In this document: positions 58,018 through 64,000 of the stretch, piece by piece
Position numbering within the stretch: the stretch's first letter is position 1
Layout: the number at the start of each line of letters is the position of its first letter
Assembly: GCA_036268995.1 (NCBI GenBank)
Contig: DATATB010000098.1
Coordinates: forward strand, 1 to 64,000
Reading direction: 5' to 3'
DNA length: 64,000 bases
From: DATATB01 sp036268995
GTDB lineage: Bacteria; Planctomycetota; Planctomycetia; Pirellulales; PNKZ01
Program-made: the position numbers and the translations under genes
The notes under the pieces: model-generated
Database searches by the model: none
Seen by the model: the letters and a program-made list of their open reading frames with translations, nothing else
What the model was told of the DNA's origin: nothing

Positions 58018-58950
58018 TTACGGCCGGCGGCGGGCCTGCACGATGCGGAATTGGCCGGCCAGATCCTTGATCGATGCTGGCGGCTCGAAAGCCGGATCGG
58101 ATGCCAGCAGCTCGCGCACGGCCGGCTCGATCGTGGGGCTGATCTCCACTAGCAGCCAGCCGCCGGGCTTGAGCCGCTGGGCTGCATGCGGAATCAGCCG
58201 CTCGATGACTTCGGTCCCGCGCGGCCCGGCTTCCAGTGCCATGCGCGGCTCGAACTTGCGCACGTCGACCATCAGCCCGGCCATTTCATCGCTGCGAATG
58301 TACGGCGGATTGCTGGCGACGAAATCGAACCGTCGCGAGGATTCGATGGCCGCAAACAGGTCGCTTTCGACGAACTCGATTTGCTTGGTTACACCCAAGG
58401 AAGCAGCATTCTCGCGGGCCACGGCCAGCGCTGCCGGACTGATGTCAATGGCCGTGACCCGCGCGCCGGGTAGCGAGCGGGCGGCACAGATAGCCAGGAT
58501 GCCGCTGCCACAGCCGATGTCGGCAATTTGCAGGCTCTCGGCGGAAGTCTCAGGTGGGGCGTCGGAAGTCTCACGACTTCCGCTACGGGAGGACTGCTGC
58601 TGTTTGGCCAAGTCGAGGAGGCGGACAAGCAGCAGCTCGGTCTCGGGACGGGGGATTAGCACGTCGGGCGTGACGCGAAAGCTGAGCGAGTAAAACTCGC
58701 GATGGCCCACGAGGTAGGCCACGGGCATGCCGCCAGCCCGCTGGCGCACCAGCTCGCGAAACGCCGCGCGGCGCGGGTCGTCGGGCAGTTCGTCGAACCG
58801 GGTATACAGCTCAATGCGGCGGCAGCCCAAGGCGTGGGCCAGCAGCACTTCGGCATCCAGACGCGGGCTATCGGCGCCACGAGCGGCGAGAAAATCGGTC
58901 GTCCATTTCAGCAGCCGGCCGATCGTCCATTGCTCCTCGGCCGCGGACAT
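58018..58950 (-). CDS. prmC: Release factor glutamine methyltransferase PrmC (HemK)
   Basis: 310 residues. The N-terminal helical domain (LLKWTTDFLAARGADSPRLD) recognises release factors. The SAM-binding domain has IADIGCGSGILAICAA and the catalytic FVASNPPYIRSDE. PrmC methylates the Gln of GGQ in RF1 and RF2. A low-complexity Ser/Arg insert (QQQSSRSGSRETSDAPPETS) separates PRPETELLLVRLLDL from the SAM motif. It is downstream of prfA on the same strand, the classical prfA-prmC pairing, though a repeat of ~115 bases lies between them. Confidence 0.96.
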   Translation of the reverse strand: MSAAEEQWTIGRLLKWTTDFLAARGADSPRLDAEVLLAHALGCRRIELYTRFDELPDDPRRAAFRELVRQRAGGMPVAYLVGHREFYSLSFRVTPDVLIPRPETELLLVRLLDLAKQQQSSRSGSRETSDAPPETSAESLQIADIGCGSGILAICAARSLPGARVTAIDISPAALAVARENAASLGVTKQIEFVESDLFAAIESSRRFDFVASNPPYIRSDEMAGLMVDVRKFEPRMALEAGPRGTEVIERLIPHAAQRLKPGGWLLVEISPTIEPAVRELLASDPAFEPPASIKDLAGQFRIVQARRRP

Positions 58951-58979
58951 CTAGCCAGCTCCCACCGGAAATACGAAGC

Positions 58980-59095
58980 GATTGAACAGAAGCACACGAA
59001 GGACACAAAGAAGAAGATACGGGGCCAATGGCAATCCAGCAAAGTATTTGGATCGCGATCTTTCTTCGCGTGCTTTGCGTTCTTCTGTTCAAATC
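58980..59095. repeat. Inverted repeat of the GATTGAACAGAAG family
   Basis: The left arm GATTGAACAGAAGCACACGA and right arm CGTTCTTCTGTTCAAATC are imperfect inverses about 36 bases long on each side of a 45-base centre. It is inserted between prfA and prmC and ends 4 bases before the prfA stop. A half copy is at 26343-26376. Confidence 0.8.
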
Positions 59096-59099
59096 ATTT

Positions 59100-60173
59100 T
59101 TATTCGATCGTGCCCATCGACGACCGCTGCTGCTGACGATCGTACTCGATCAGGGCGTCGGTTACCGGCTGAAGGTTGCCGGATAGGATATTGTCGAGCT
59201 TGTAGAGCGACAAGTTGATGCGGTGGTCGGTCAGCCGGTTTTCGGGAAAGTTGTAGGTGCGGATGCGTGCGCTGCGGTCGCCCGAGCCGACCAGAGTCTT
59301 GCGGTCGTGGGCCCGCTTGGCCGCTTCGGCCGCCCGCTTTTGCTCGTAGATCCGGGTTTTCAGCACGCGCAGGGCCCGGGCCTTGTTCTTGTGCTGGCTT
59401 TTTTCGTCCTGGCAACTGACGACGATGCCGGTCTCGTGGTGCGTCAGCCGCACGGCCGATTGCGTCTTGTTCACGTGCTGCCCGCCGGGGCCGCTGGCGC
59501 AAAACAGGTCCACACGATAGTCGTCGGGCTTGAGATCGACTTCCACGTCCTCGGGCTCGGGCATCACGGCCACCGTGGCCAGCGACGTGTGTACGCGGCC
59601 CTTGGCCTCGGTCTCGGGGACGCGCTGCACGCGATGGCCGCCGCTTTCGTACTGCATGATGCGGTACACGGCTTCACCTTCCAGGCCGAGAATGATTTCC
59701 TTGAAGCCGCCCAGCTCGGTGGGATGCAGCTCGAGCACTTCGACTTTCCAGCCGTGCGTCTCGGAAAAATGCTTGTACATGTCGTACAAGTCGCGGGCGA
59801 ACAGGGCCGCCTCTTCGCCACCGGTGCCGGCGCGGATTTCCATCACGCAGCGGGCCCGCTGGGCATCTTCGCCGCCGACGGTCATGTCCAGCAGCTCGTT
59901 CCAGCAGTCTTCGCGATCGGCCTTGAGCTTGGGCAGCTCGCTCTCGGCCAGCTCGCGCATGTCGGCATCGTGGCCGGCCACCATTTCTAGCGCCTGGGCA
60001 ATCTCGGTGTTCAGTACGCGGAACTGGCGGTACTTGGTGGCCAGCTTGGCCAGGCTGCCGCGTTCGCGCGCCGCGGCTGTCAGCTTGCTGGAATCGGCTA
60101 GCACGGCCGGGTCGCAGAGCATCCGCTCGAGTTCTTCGAAGCGGGCCAGTTTCTGATCCAGATCTTCTCGCAT
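59100..60173 (-). CDS. prfA: Peptide chain release factor 1
   Basis: 357 residues. The stop-codon-reading tripeptide is P186-E187-T188 in RVPETEAKGR (PxT of RF1), and the catalytic GGQ is at 230-232 in GPGGQHVNKTQSAVRLTH. RF1 ends translation at UAA and UAG. The N-terminal coiled coil and the PCRF domain (MEIRAGTGGEEA) are intact, in contrast to the degenerate RF2-like module in the AAA+ fusion 4 kb away. It lies between rpmE and prmC in the same direction. Confidence 0.98.
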   Translation of the reverse strand: MREDLDQKLARFEELERMLCDPAVLADSSKLTAAARERGSLAKLATKYRQFRVLNTEIAQALEMVAGHDADMRELAESELPKLKADREDCWNELLDMTVGGEDAQRARCVMEIRAGTGGEEAALFARDLYDMYKHFSETHGWKVEVLELHPTELGGFKEIILGLEGEAVYRIMQYESGGHRVQRVPETEAKGRVHTSLATVAVMPEPEDVEVDLKPDDYRVDLFCASGPGGQHVNKTQSAVRLTHHETGIVVSCQDEKSQHKNKARALRVLKTRIYEQKRAAEAAKRAHDRKTLVGSGDRSARIRTYNFPENRLTDHRINLSLYKLDNILSGNLQPVTDALIEYDRQQQRSSMGTIE

Positions 60174-60308
60174 GGCCGATTAGCCCTCCCTGGGTTGGGC
60201 CGCCGGGTGGCTGCGAGCGGGAGCGGTCTTGGATCGAAAGAGCGAAGGCGCACCCCGTCGCGCGTGCGGCGGCGCCGCAAGCTGCACGAACGAGTTGGGG
60301 CGCGGCCG

Positions 60309-60611
60309 CTAAGCCTCGGCGCCCTCGGCCGCAGCCGCCGTCCTCTCAGACACGGCACCCTCGGAGGCCGCCGACTTGGCCGCCTTCTTGTCGCGCTTGA
60401 GGCTGGCATAGCCGGCCCCGGCGAACTTGCTCTTGAATTTCTCGATCCGGCCGGCCGTGTCGAGAAACTTCAGCTTGCCGGTGAAGAACGGGTGGCAAGC
60501 ACTGCAAATATCGACCTTCAGCTCGGGCATCGTGCTGCGGGTGGTGAAGCTGTTGCCGCAACCGCACTTGACCACAGTCGCCATGTATTTGGGATGGATA
60601 TTCTTTTTCAT
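60309..60611 (-). CDS. rpmE: Ribosomal protein bL31 (zinc-type)
   Basis: 100 residues. MKKNIHPKYMATVV opens the protein, KCGCGNSFTT and DICSACHPFFTGK supply the four Cys of the zinc form, and KFLDTAGRIEKFKSKF completes the core. It sits at the bridge between subunits. The C-terminal ~30 residues are an Ala/Glu/Ser-rich extension (SEGAVSERTAAAAEGAEA) beyond the usual ~70. The start is the family's own; a longer open frame adds 22 unrelated residues. It is upstream of prfA, 135 bases away, an order shared with many bacteria. Confidence 0.97.
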   Translation of the reverse strand: MKKNIHPKYMATVVKCGCGNSFTTRSTMPELKVDICSACHPFFTGKLKFLDTAGRIEKFKSKFAGAGYASLKRDKKAAKSAASEGAVSERTAAAAEGAEA

Positions 60612-60799
60612 CGTTTGGTCCCGAGCGAAAAGCACCGCAGGGTCAATTTTGGGGGAAGCCTTGAATTGTAGTGCCAAAGGGGCGCGGAAACAAGGGCGAA
60701 GCGGCCGGGCCGGCGAGCGGGGGCTCGCGCTTCCCGCTGGTCGGTTGTCCGTTGTCCGTGGCCTGTGGTCCGTTGCAGGCTGTCGCGTGCTTGGGCGCG

Positions 60800-60979
60800 C
60801 TAGCGGCTGACCTTTTTCTTCTTTTTCCCGACGGCCTTTTTGGCGATGGGGGCGGCCTTCTTCTTGGCGGCGGCCGGCGGGGCGGCTGCCGGCTTCTTGG
60901 CGGTCTTCTTGCCGAAAATGCTATCCCAATTACGCGAGAACTCGGGGCTCGGACCAGAACGAACAATCGGGCCAGACAT
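60800..60979 (-). CDS. Small basic Lys/Ala-rich protein
   Basis: 59 residues. The N-terminal half reads SGPIVRSGPSPEFSRNWDSI, then a Lys/Ala/Pro tail ends KKAVGKKKKKVSR. The basic tail resembles histone H1-like or ribosome-associated tails, so nucleic-acid binding is likely. AGGAG lies 10 bases before the ATG at 60979 but only 1 base before the ATG at 60988, so I prefer the former. Such small RSGPSPEFSxNW proteins seem widespread in planctomycetes. It is upstream of rpmE and may be co-transcribed with it. Confidence 0.7.
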   Translation of the reverse strand: MSGPIVRSGPSPEFSRNWDSIFGKKTAKKPAAAPPAAAKKKAAPIAKKAVGKKKKKVSR

Positions 60980-61149
60980 GGGTGCCATGCTCCTAAAAAC
61001 AAAAAACGCGGGTCCGCGGAAACCGGATTAAAATTTGCTTCCGCGCGGCGTGATGATTACAAGAGACTACATTCTAGGATCCGCTCGATAGCGCACAAGT
61101 CCTGCTCACAGCCACACGCGCTGCCGATCTTCCCGCCACACGCCTCACG

Positions 61150-62490
61150 ATGTATTGGAAGCTGCTCATGCCTGGTTGCCATCCTTCGTTTTCGCGCTTC
61201 GCCTCGCGCCGCTCAATCCTCTGGCTGGGTTTGCTGACCACGATCAGTTTCGCCGTCGTGCAATTGGCCGTCGTGCCACCAGCCGTCGCCGCCGATCCGC
61301 CGGCAACCATCGCCACGACCAAGGACTGGGTGACCGGCCTGGCCTTTTCGCCCGACGGCAAGACGTTGGTCGCCGTCGGCGGTTCGAGCCTGCTGTACCG
61401 CCCGGGCACGATCAACCTGTGGTCGGTCGATGGCGGCAAGCTATTGGCCTCGCTCGCCGGCCATGAAACCAGCGTCTGGGCCGTGGCGTATACGCCCGAC
61501 GGCAAGACCTTGGCCACGGCCGGCTACGACGGCGTCGTCAAGCTCTGGGACATGGCCGGCCATAAGCAGCGGCTGTCGTTCGAGGCGCATCCGAACTGGG
61601 TCAAGTCGCTGGCCTTTTCGCCCGACGGCAAGACGCTGGCCACGGCCGGCGAGGACGCAACGATCAAGCTGTGGGACGCGGCCAAGCTGACGGCGGGAGC
61701 CAAGCCGGCCGCCGCGCAGACGCTCAAAGAGCACACCGGCGCGGTAAACGACATTGCCTGGTCGCCCGACGGCAAATGGCTGGCTAGCGCCAGCGGTGAC
61801 AAGCTGGTGATCGTCTGGGATCCGGCGAAGGCCAAAATGCACGCCAAATTCACCGGCCATACCGATGCGGTATTCTCTCTGACTTATACGGCCGGCGGCA
61901 AGCAACTCGCCAGCGCCGGGGCCGACCGCGTCGTGCTGCTGTGGGACGCCAGCGCGGGCAATACCGACAAGCCGCTGGCCACGCTCGCCGGGCATAAGAA
62001 TTGGATCATGTCGATCGCCTCATCGCCCGATGGCAAAACGCTGGCCACGGCCAGCCACGATCTGACGGCGCGGCTGTGGAGCGTCGAGGCCAAGAAGGAA
62101 CTGGCCGCTTTGGACACGTACACGTCCTCGCTGTGGGCCGCCGCCTTTTCGCCCAACGGCCAGATCCTGGCAACCGGCAGTCACAATGCGTTGCGGTTGT
62201 GGAATGTTTCCGACCGGCGCCCGCTGTTCGCTCCGCCGGCCGCCGCCACCGCGCCGGCAGTGGCTGCCGTCAAGGCGCCGACCAAGGCGAAACCCAAGCC
62301 TAAGGCCACCGGCACGAAGACTGCCGCGCCGGCCAAACCGGCCACGCCCGCCAAGGTCGATGCCAAGCCAAGCGCGGCTGCGCCGGCCAAGCCGGATGCC
62401 AAGGCCAAGCCCGACGCCAAGCCGAAGGCCGACGCCAAGGCTGCTTCCGATTCCCAGGCCAAGCCGGCGAACAAGAGTGACGGTAAGTAA
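61150..62490 (+). CDS. Secreted WD40-repeat protein
   Basis: 446 residues. A signal peptide (about 1-46, ending AVAADPP) leads to seven WD40 blades between residues 55 and 355. They repeat FSPDGKTLATAGxDxxxKLWD nearly unchanged. A ~90-residue Lys/Ala/Pro tail (KAKPKPKATGTKTAAPAKPA) follows, rich in positive charge. WD40 propellers are protein-binding scaffolds; this one should act outside the cytoplasm or as a membrane-anchored form. The near-identical blades suggest recent internal amplification. The end overlaps the start of the HAD gene. Confidence 0.9.
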   Translation: MYWKLLMPGCHPSFSRFASRRSILWLGLLTTISFAVVQLAVVPPAVAADPPATIATTKDWVTGLAFSPDGKTLVAVGGSSLLYRPGTINLWSVDGGKLLASLAGHETSVWAVAYTPDGKTLATAGYDGVVKLWDMAGHKQRLSFEAHPNWVKSLAFSPDGKTLATAGEDATIKLWDAAKLTAGAKPAAAQTLKEHTGAVNDIAWSPDGKWLASASGDKLVIVWDPAKAKMHAKFTGHTDAVFSLTYTAGGKQLASAGADRVVLLWDASAGNTDKPLATLAGHKNWIMSIASSPDGKTLATASHDLTARLWSVEAKKELAALDTYTSSLWAAAFSPNGQILATGSHNALRLWNVSDRRPLFAPPAAATAPAVAAVKAPTKAKPKPKATGTKTAAPAKPATPAKVDAKPSAAAPAKPDAKAKPDAKPKADAKAASDSQAKPANKSDGK

Positions 62491-63211
62491 TCTTCGCCGG
62501 GCTGATGCCGTACTGTGCGCGGTGTTGTTCGACGCGGTAGGCACGCTATTGCGGCCGGTTCCGTGCGTGGCCGACGTGTATGCGGCCGCCGGGCGGCGGC
62601 ATGGCATCGACTTGAGCGCGGCCGAGGTCGGCAAGCGGTTTGCCTTGGCGTTTGCCCGCCAGGAGCAGATCGATCAGCGCTGGCTCGATGGCCGGACCAG
62701 CGAGCCGCGCGAACTCCAGCGGTGGCGGCGAATCGTGCGCCGCGTGTTCGGCCGGACCCCGGCGCAGGATCGGATCTTCGCCGAGCTTTGGGACCATTTC
62801 GGTCAGCCCGGCTCGTGGCAACTCGATCCGGCCGTCGGGGCCGTTTGGACGCGGCTCGCCAGCGCCGGATATGTGTTGGGCATCGCATCGAATTTCGATA
62901 GCCGGCTGCTGGGCATCTGCCGGGCAATGCCGGAACTGGCCGCCTGCCCGTACATTTTCGTCTCGTCGCAAATCGGCTGGAAGAAGCCGAATTCCGGCTT
63001 TTTCCGGGCGATTGAGGACAAACTGGCCCTGGACGCCGGCCAAATCATGCTCGTCGGCGACGACGTCGACAACGACTACCTGGCGGCCCGCGCCGCCGGC
63101 TGGCAGGCCGTACTGCTCGATCCGGCTGGCGAGCACCCGGAGCTGGATGCGATCGCCGGGCTGGGCCAATTGGCGGATCGGCTGGTTAGTCGGCACATTC
63201 ATGTGCCGTAA
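62477..63211 (+). CDS. HAD-superfamily hydrolase
   Basis: 244 residues. Motif I is LFDAVGTLL, where the usual DxDxT nucleophile pair is DAVGT (the second Asp is replaced by Val), motif II is SNFDSRL, motif III KKPNSGFF and motif IV VGDDVDNDYLAAR. The cap domain sits between I and II. It resembles REG-2/HDHD3-like phosphatases. The start is a GTG 14 bases inside the WD40 gene; no strong ribosome binding site helps. The final six residues, RHIHVP, are encoded by the CGGCACATTCATGTGCCG repeat. With the altered motif I, activity should be tested. Confidence 0.82.
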   Translation: MTVSNLRRADAVLCAVLFDAVGTLLRPVPCVADVYAAAGRRHGIDLSAAEVGKRFALAFARQEQIDQRWLDGRTSEPRELQRWRRIVRRVFGRTPAQDRIFAELWDHFGQPGSWQLDPAVGAVWTRLASAGYVLGIASNFDSRLLGICRAMPELAACPYIFVSSQIGWKKPNSGFFRAIEDKLALDAGQIMLVGDDVDNDYLAARAAGWQAVLLDPAGEHPELDAIAGLGQLADRLVSRHIHVP

Positions 63212-63251
63212 TCGGCGGTCGTAGCGCGGCACACGGCACATGAATGTGCCG
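63191..63251. repeat. Two head-to-head copies of CGGCACATTCATGTGCCG
   Basis: Copy 3 is CGGCACATTCATGTGCCG at 63191-63208, inside the HAD gene's last codons. Copy 4 is the inverse at 63234-63251 (CGGCACATGAATGTGCCG), with the same TAGCCGGC flank as copy 1. The pair could form one large hairpin or two small ones after the HAD stop. Confidence 0.88.
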
Positions 63252-63463
63252 GCTACTTTGCCAGCCGCCCACAATTTTCCCTCGTCTACCACCTCCGGGT
63301 AGGCAAGCCGAAATGGGTTCGTATAATGCGGACCTATTTAGCCGGCCGCTTGCATTCCAACGGCGCAAACCGCGCCCCGCGAGCCGGCTGAATATTCGAT
63401 CCCGGGCAGCATTCCGGCGGATCTTATACCTGCATCAGCACACCCGCGGCGGACGAGGTCATC

Positions 63464-64000
63464 ATGAAGCGATTTGGCTGGCTAAGTTGGGCAGTACTGG
63501 GCGGCTTATTGTGCTTCTTATTTGCCGGCTGGCTGCAGGCGCAAGAGCCCGGCAGCGGCGCGGGCAACGTGGTGACCGCGGGCCACGAGGCCGTCAAGTT
63601 GTGGGAGCCGCTCACCAGCGACCGCTACGGCACCTGGGAAAAGATTGCGCTGATCGCCAACGTGATCGTGGCGCTGGCCGGCTTGGGTTATGCGTTGATG
63701 CTCGTGGGCCAGGTGAAGAACGCGCCGCAGGGCACGCCCAAGATGCAGGCCATTGCCCAGGCGGTGCGCGAAGGGGCCAATGCCTATCTGGCCCGGCAGT
63801 TTCGCGTGGTGGGCATTCTGATCGTGGTAATTACGGTGCTGCTGTACTTCGGAGCCTTGGCTTCGAGCGCTCCGAACGAAATCGCTTGGGGCCGGGCCAT
63901 CGCCTTCCTGGTGGGCAGTATTTTCTCAGCCACGGTCGGCTTTGTCGGCATGCGGCTGGCCACGATCGGCAACTTGCGCGTGGCGGCCGCCGCGCAGCAT
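63464..64000 (+). CDS. hppA: Membrane-bound pyrophosphatase (H+/Na+-PPase), 5' part
   Basis: 179 codons are in the window and the frame is still open at 64000. An N-terminal hydrophobic segment (SWAVLGGLLCFLFAGWLQAQ) looks like a signal or first helix. About residue 65 comes IALIANVIVALAGLGYALM, then KMQAIAQAVREGANAYLARQF, the hallmark EGAxAYLxRQ of the family, and IAFLVGSIFSATVGFVGM. The enzyme couples pyrophosphate cleavage to ion pumping. Residues that separate K+-dependent from independent forms are outside the window. GAGG lies 6 bases before the ATG. Confidence 0.92.
   Translation, partial: MKRFGWLSWAVLGGLLCFLFAGWLQAQEPGSGAGNVVTAGHEAVKLWEPLTSDRYGTWEKIALIANVIVALAGLGYALMLVGQVKNAPQGTPKMQAIAQAVREGANAYLARQFRVVGILIVVITVLLYFGALASSAPNEIAWGRAIAFLVGSIFSATVGFVGMRLATIGNLRVAAAAQH

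Noticed and set aside
1..64000. CRISPR arrays, rRNA genes, transposases or integrases
   Set aside because: No regularly spaced direct repeats, no rRNA-like stretches and no transposase or integrase motifs were found in any frame.

Overview
The window looks like a chromosomal segment of a high-GC planctomycete, probably Pirellulales-like. The reasons are a sulfatase with a Cys-type formylglycine motif, planctomycete-style secreted Tyr/Pro-rich proteins, an S1-domain protein with a long disordered head, a membrane pyrophosphatase, a Bacillus-type succinate dehydrogenase, and many dispersed palindromic repeats of the kind seen in that phylum. This assignment is an inference from gene content, not from a marker gene. 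I found no rRNA, tRNA or CRISPR array.

Layout. 0-5 kb: regulators (ANTAR response regulator, CsrA, DksA/TraR-like zinc-finger protein, HDOD protein) with small hypothetical genes. 5-14 kb: an M50 site-2-type protease, a three-gene minus-strand unit ending in an EamA transporter, an S1 RNA-binding protein, a secreted HExxH protein, lepA and a ROK kinase. 14.2-21.6 kb: four minus-strand genes joined by 4-base ATGA stop/start overlaps: a zinc-ribbon/TerB_N/TerB/TerB_C protein, a BrxD-like (DUF2791) ATPase, a BrxHI/Lhr-like helicase, and a CinA-like/NadD-like fusion. The first three are visibly poorer in GC than the fourth and look like an acquired defence or DNA-processing module. 21.7-25.2 kb: an EamA transporter, small proteins and an M20 peptidase. 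25.4-28.7 kb: an AT-richer accessory patch with an HNH nuclease, a monooxygenase relic, a DUF3800 gene broken by two in-frame stops, a lipoprotein and a hypothetical gene.

29-45.9 kb: ftsH, a receiver-only regulator, sdhCAB behind a readable promoter, a PP1-type phosphatase with a clear terminator, an orphan ModB-type permease, a PepSY protein, a sulfatase + PhyH pair, a TIM-barrel isomerase + deoC pair and a polytopic glycosyltransferase-like protein. 46-52 kb: an SNF2 helicase + SWIM zinc-finger pair lying between two ~145-base direct copies of the uvrB promoter and first codons, followed by uvrB itself. 52.4-55.4 kb: a two-ring Clp-type AAA+ ATPase fused to a complete but degenerate release-factor-2-like module (GGQ changed to GKQ). 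55.5-60.6 kb: a YhaM-like HD/OB protein, murA, prmC, prfA and rpmE. 60.8-64 kb: a small basic protein, a WD40 protein, a HAD hydrolase and the 5' part of a membrane pyrophosphatase.

Most striking: (1) the Clp-RF2-like fusion, which I would test as a ribosome-associated quality-control factor; (2) the ATGA-chained TerB/BrxD/helicase module that ends in an NAD-metabolism-type fusion; (3) the SNF2/SWIM module apparently expressed from a duplicated uvrB leader; (4) unrelated inverted-repeat families occupying many tail-to-tail gene junctions and supplying the C-terminal codons of neighbouring proteins.
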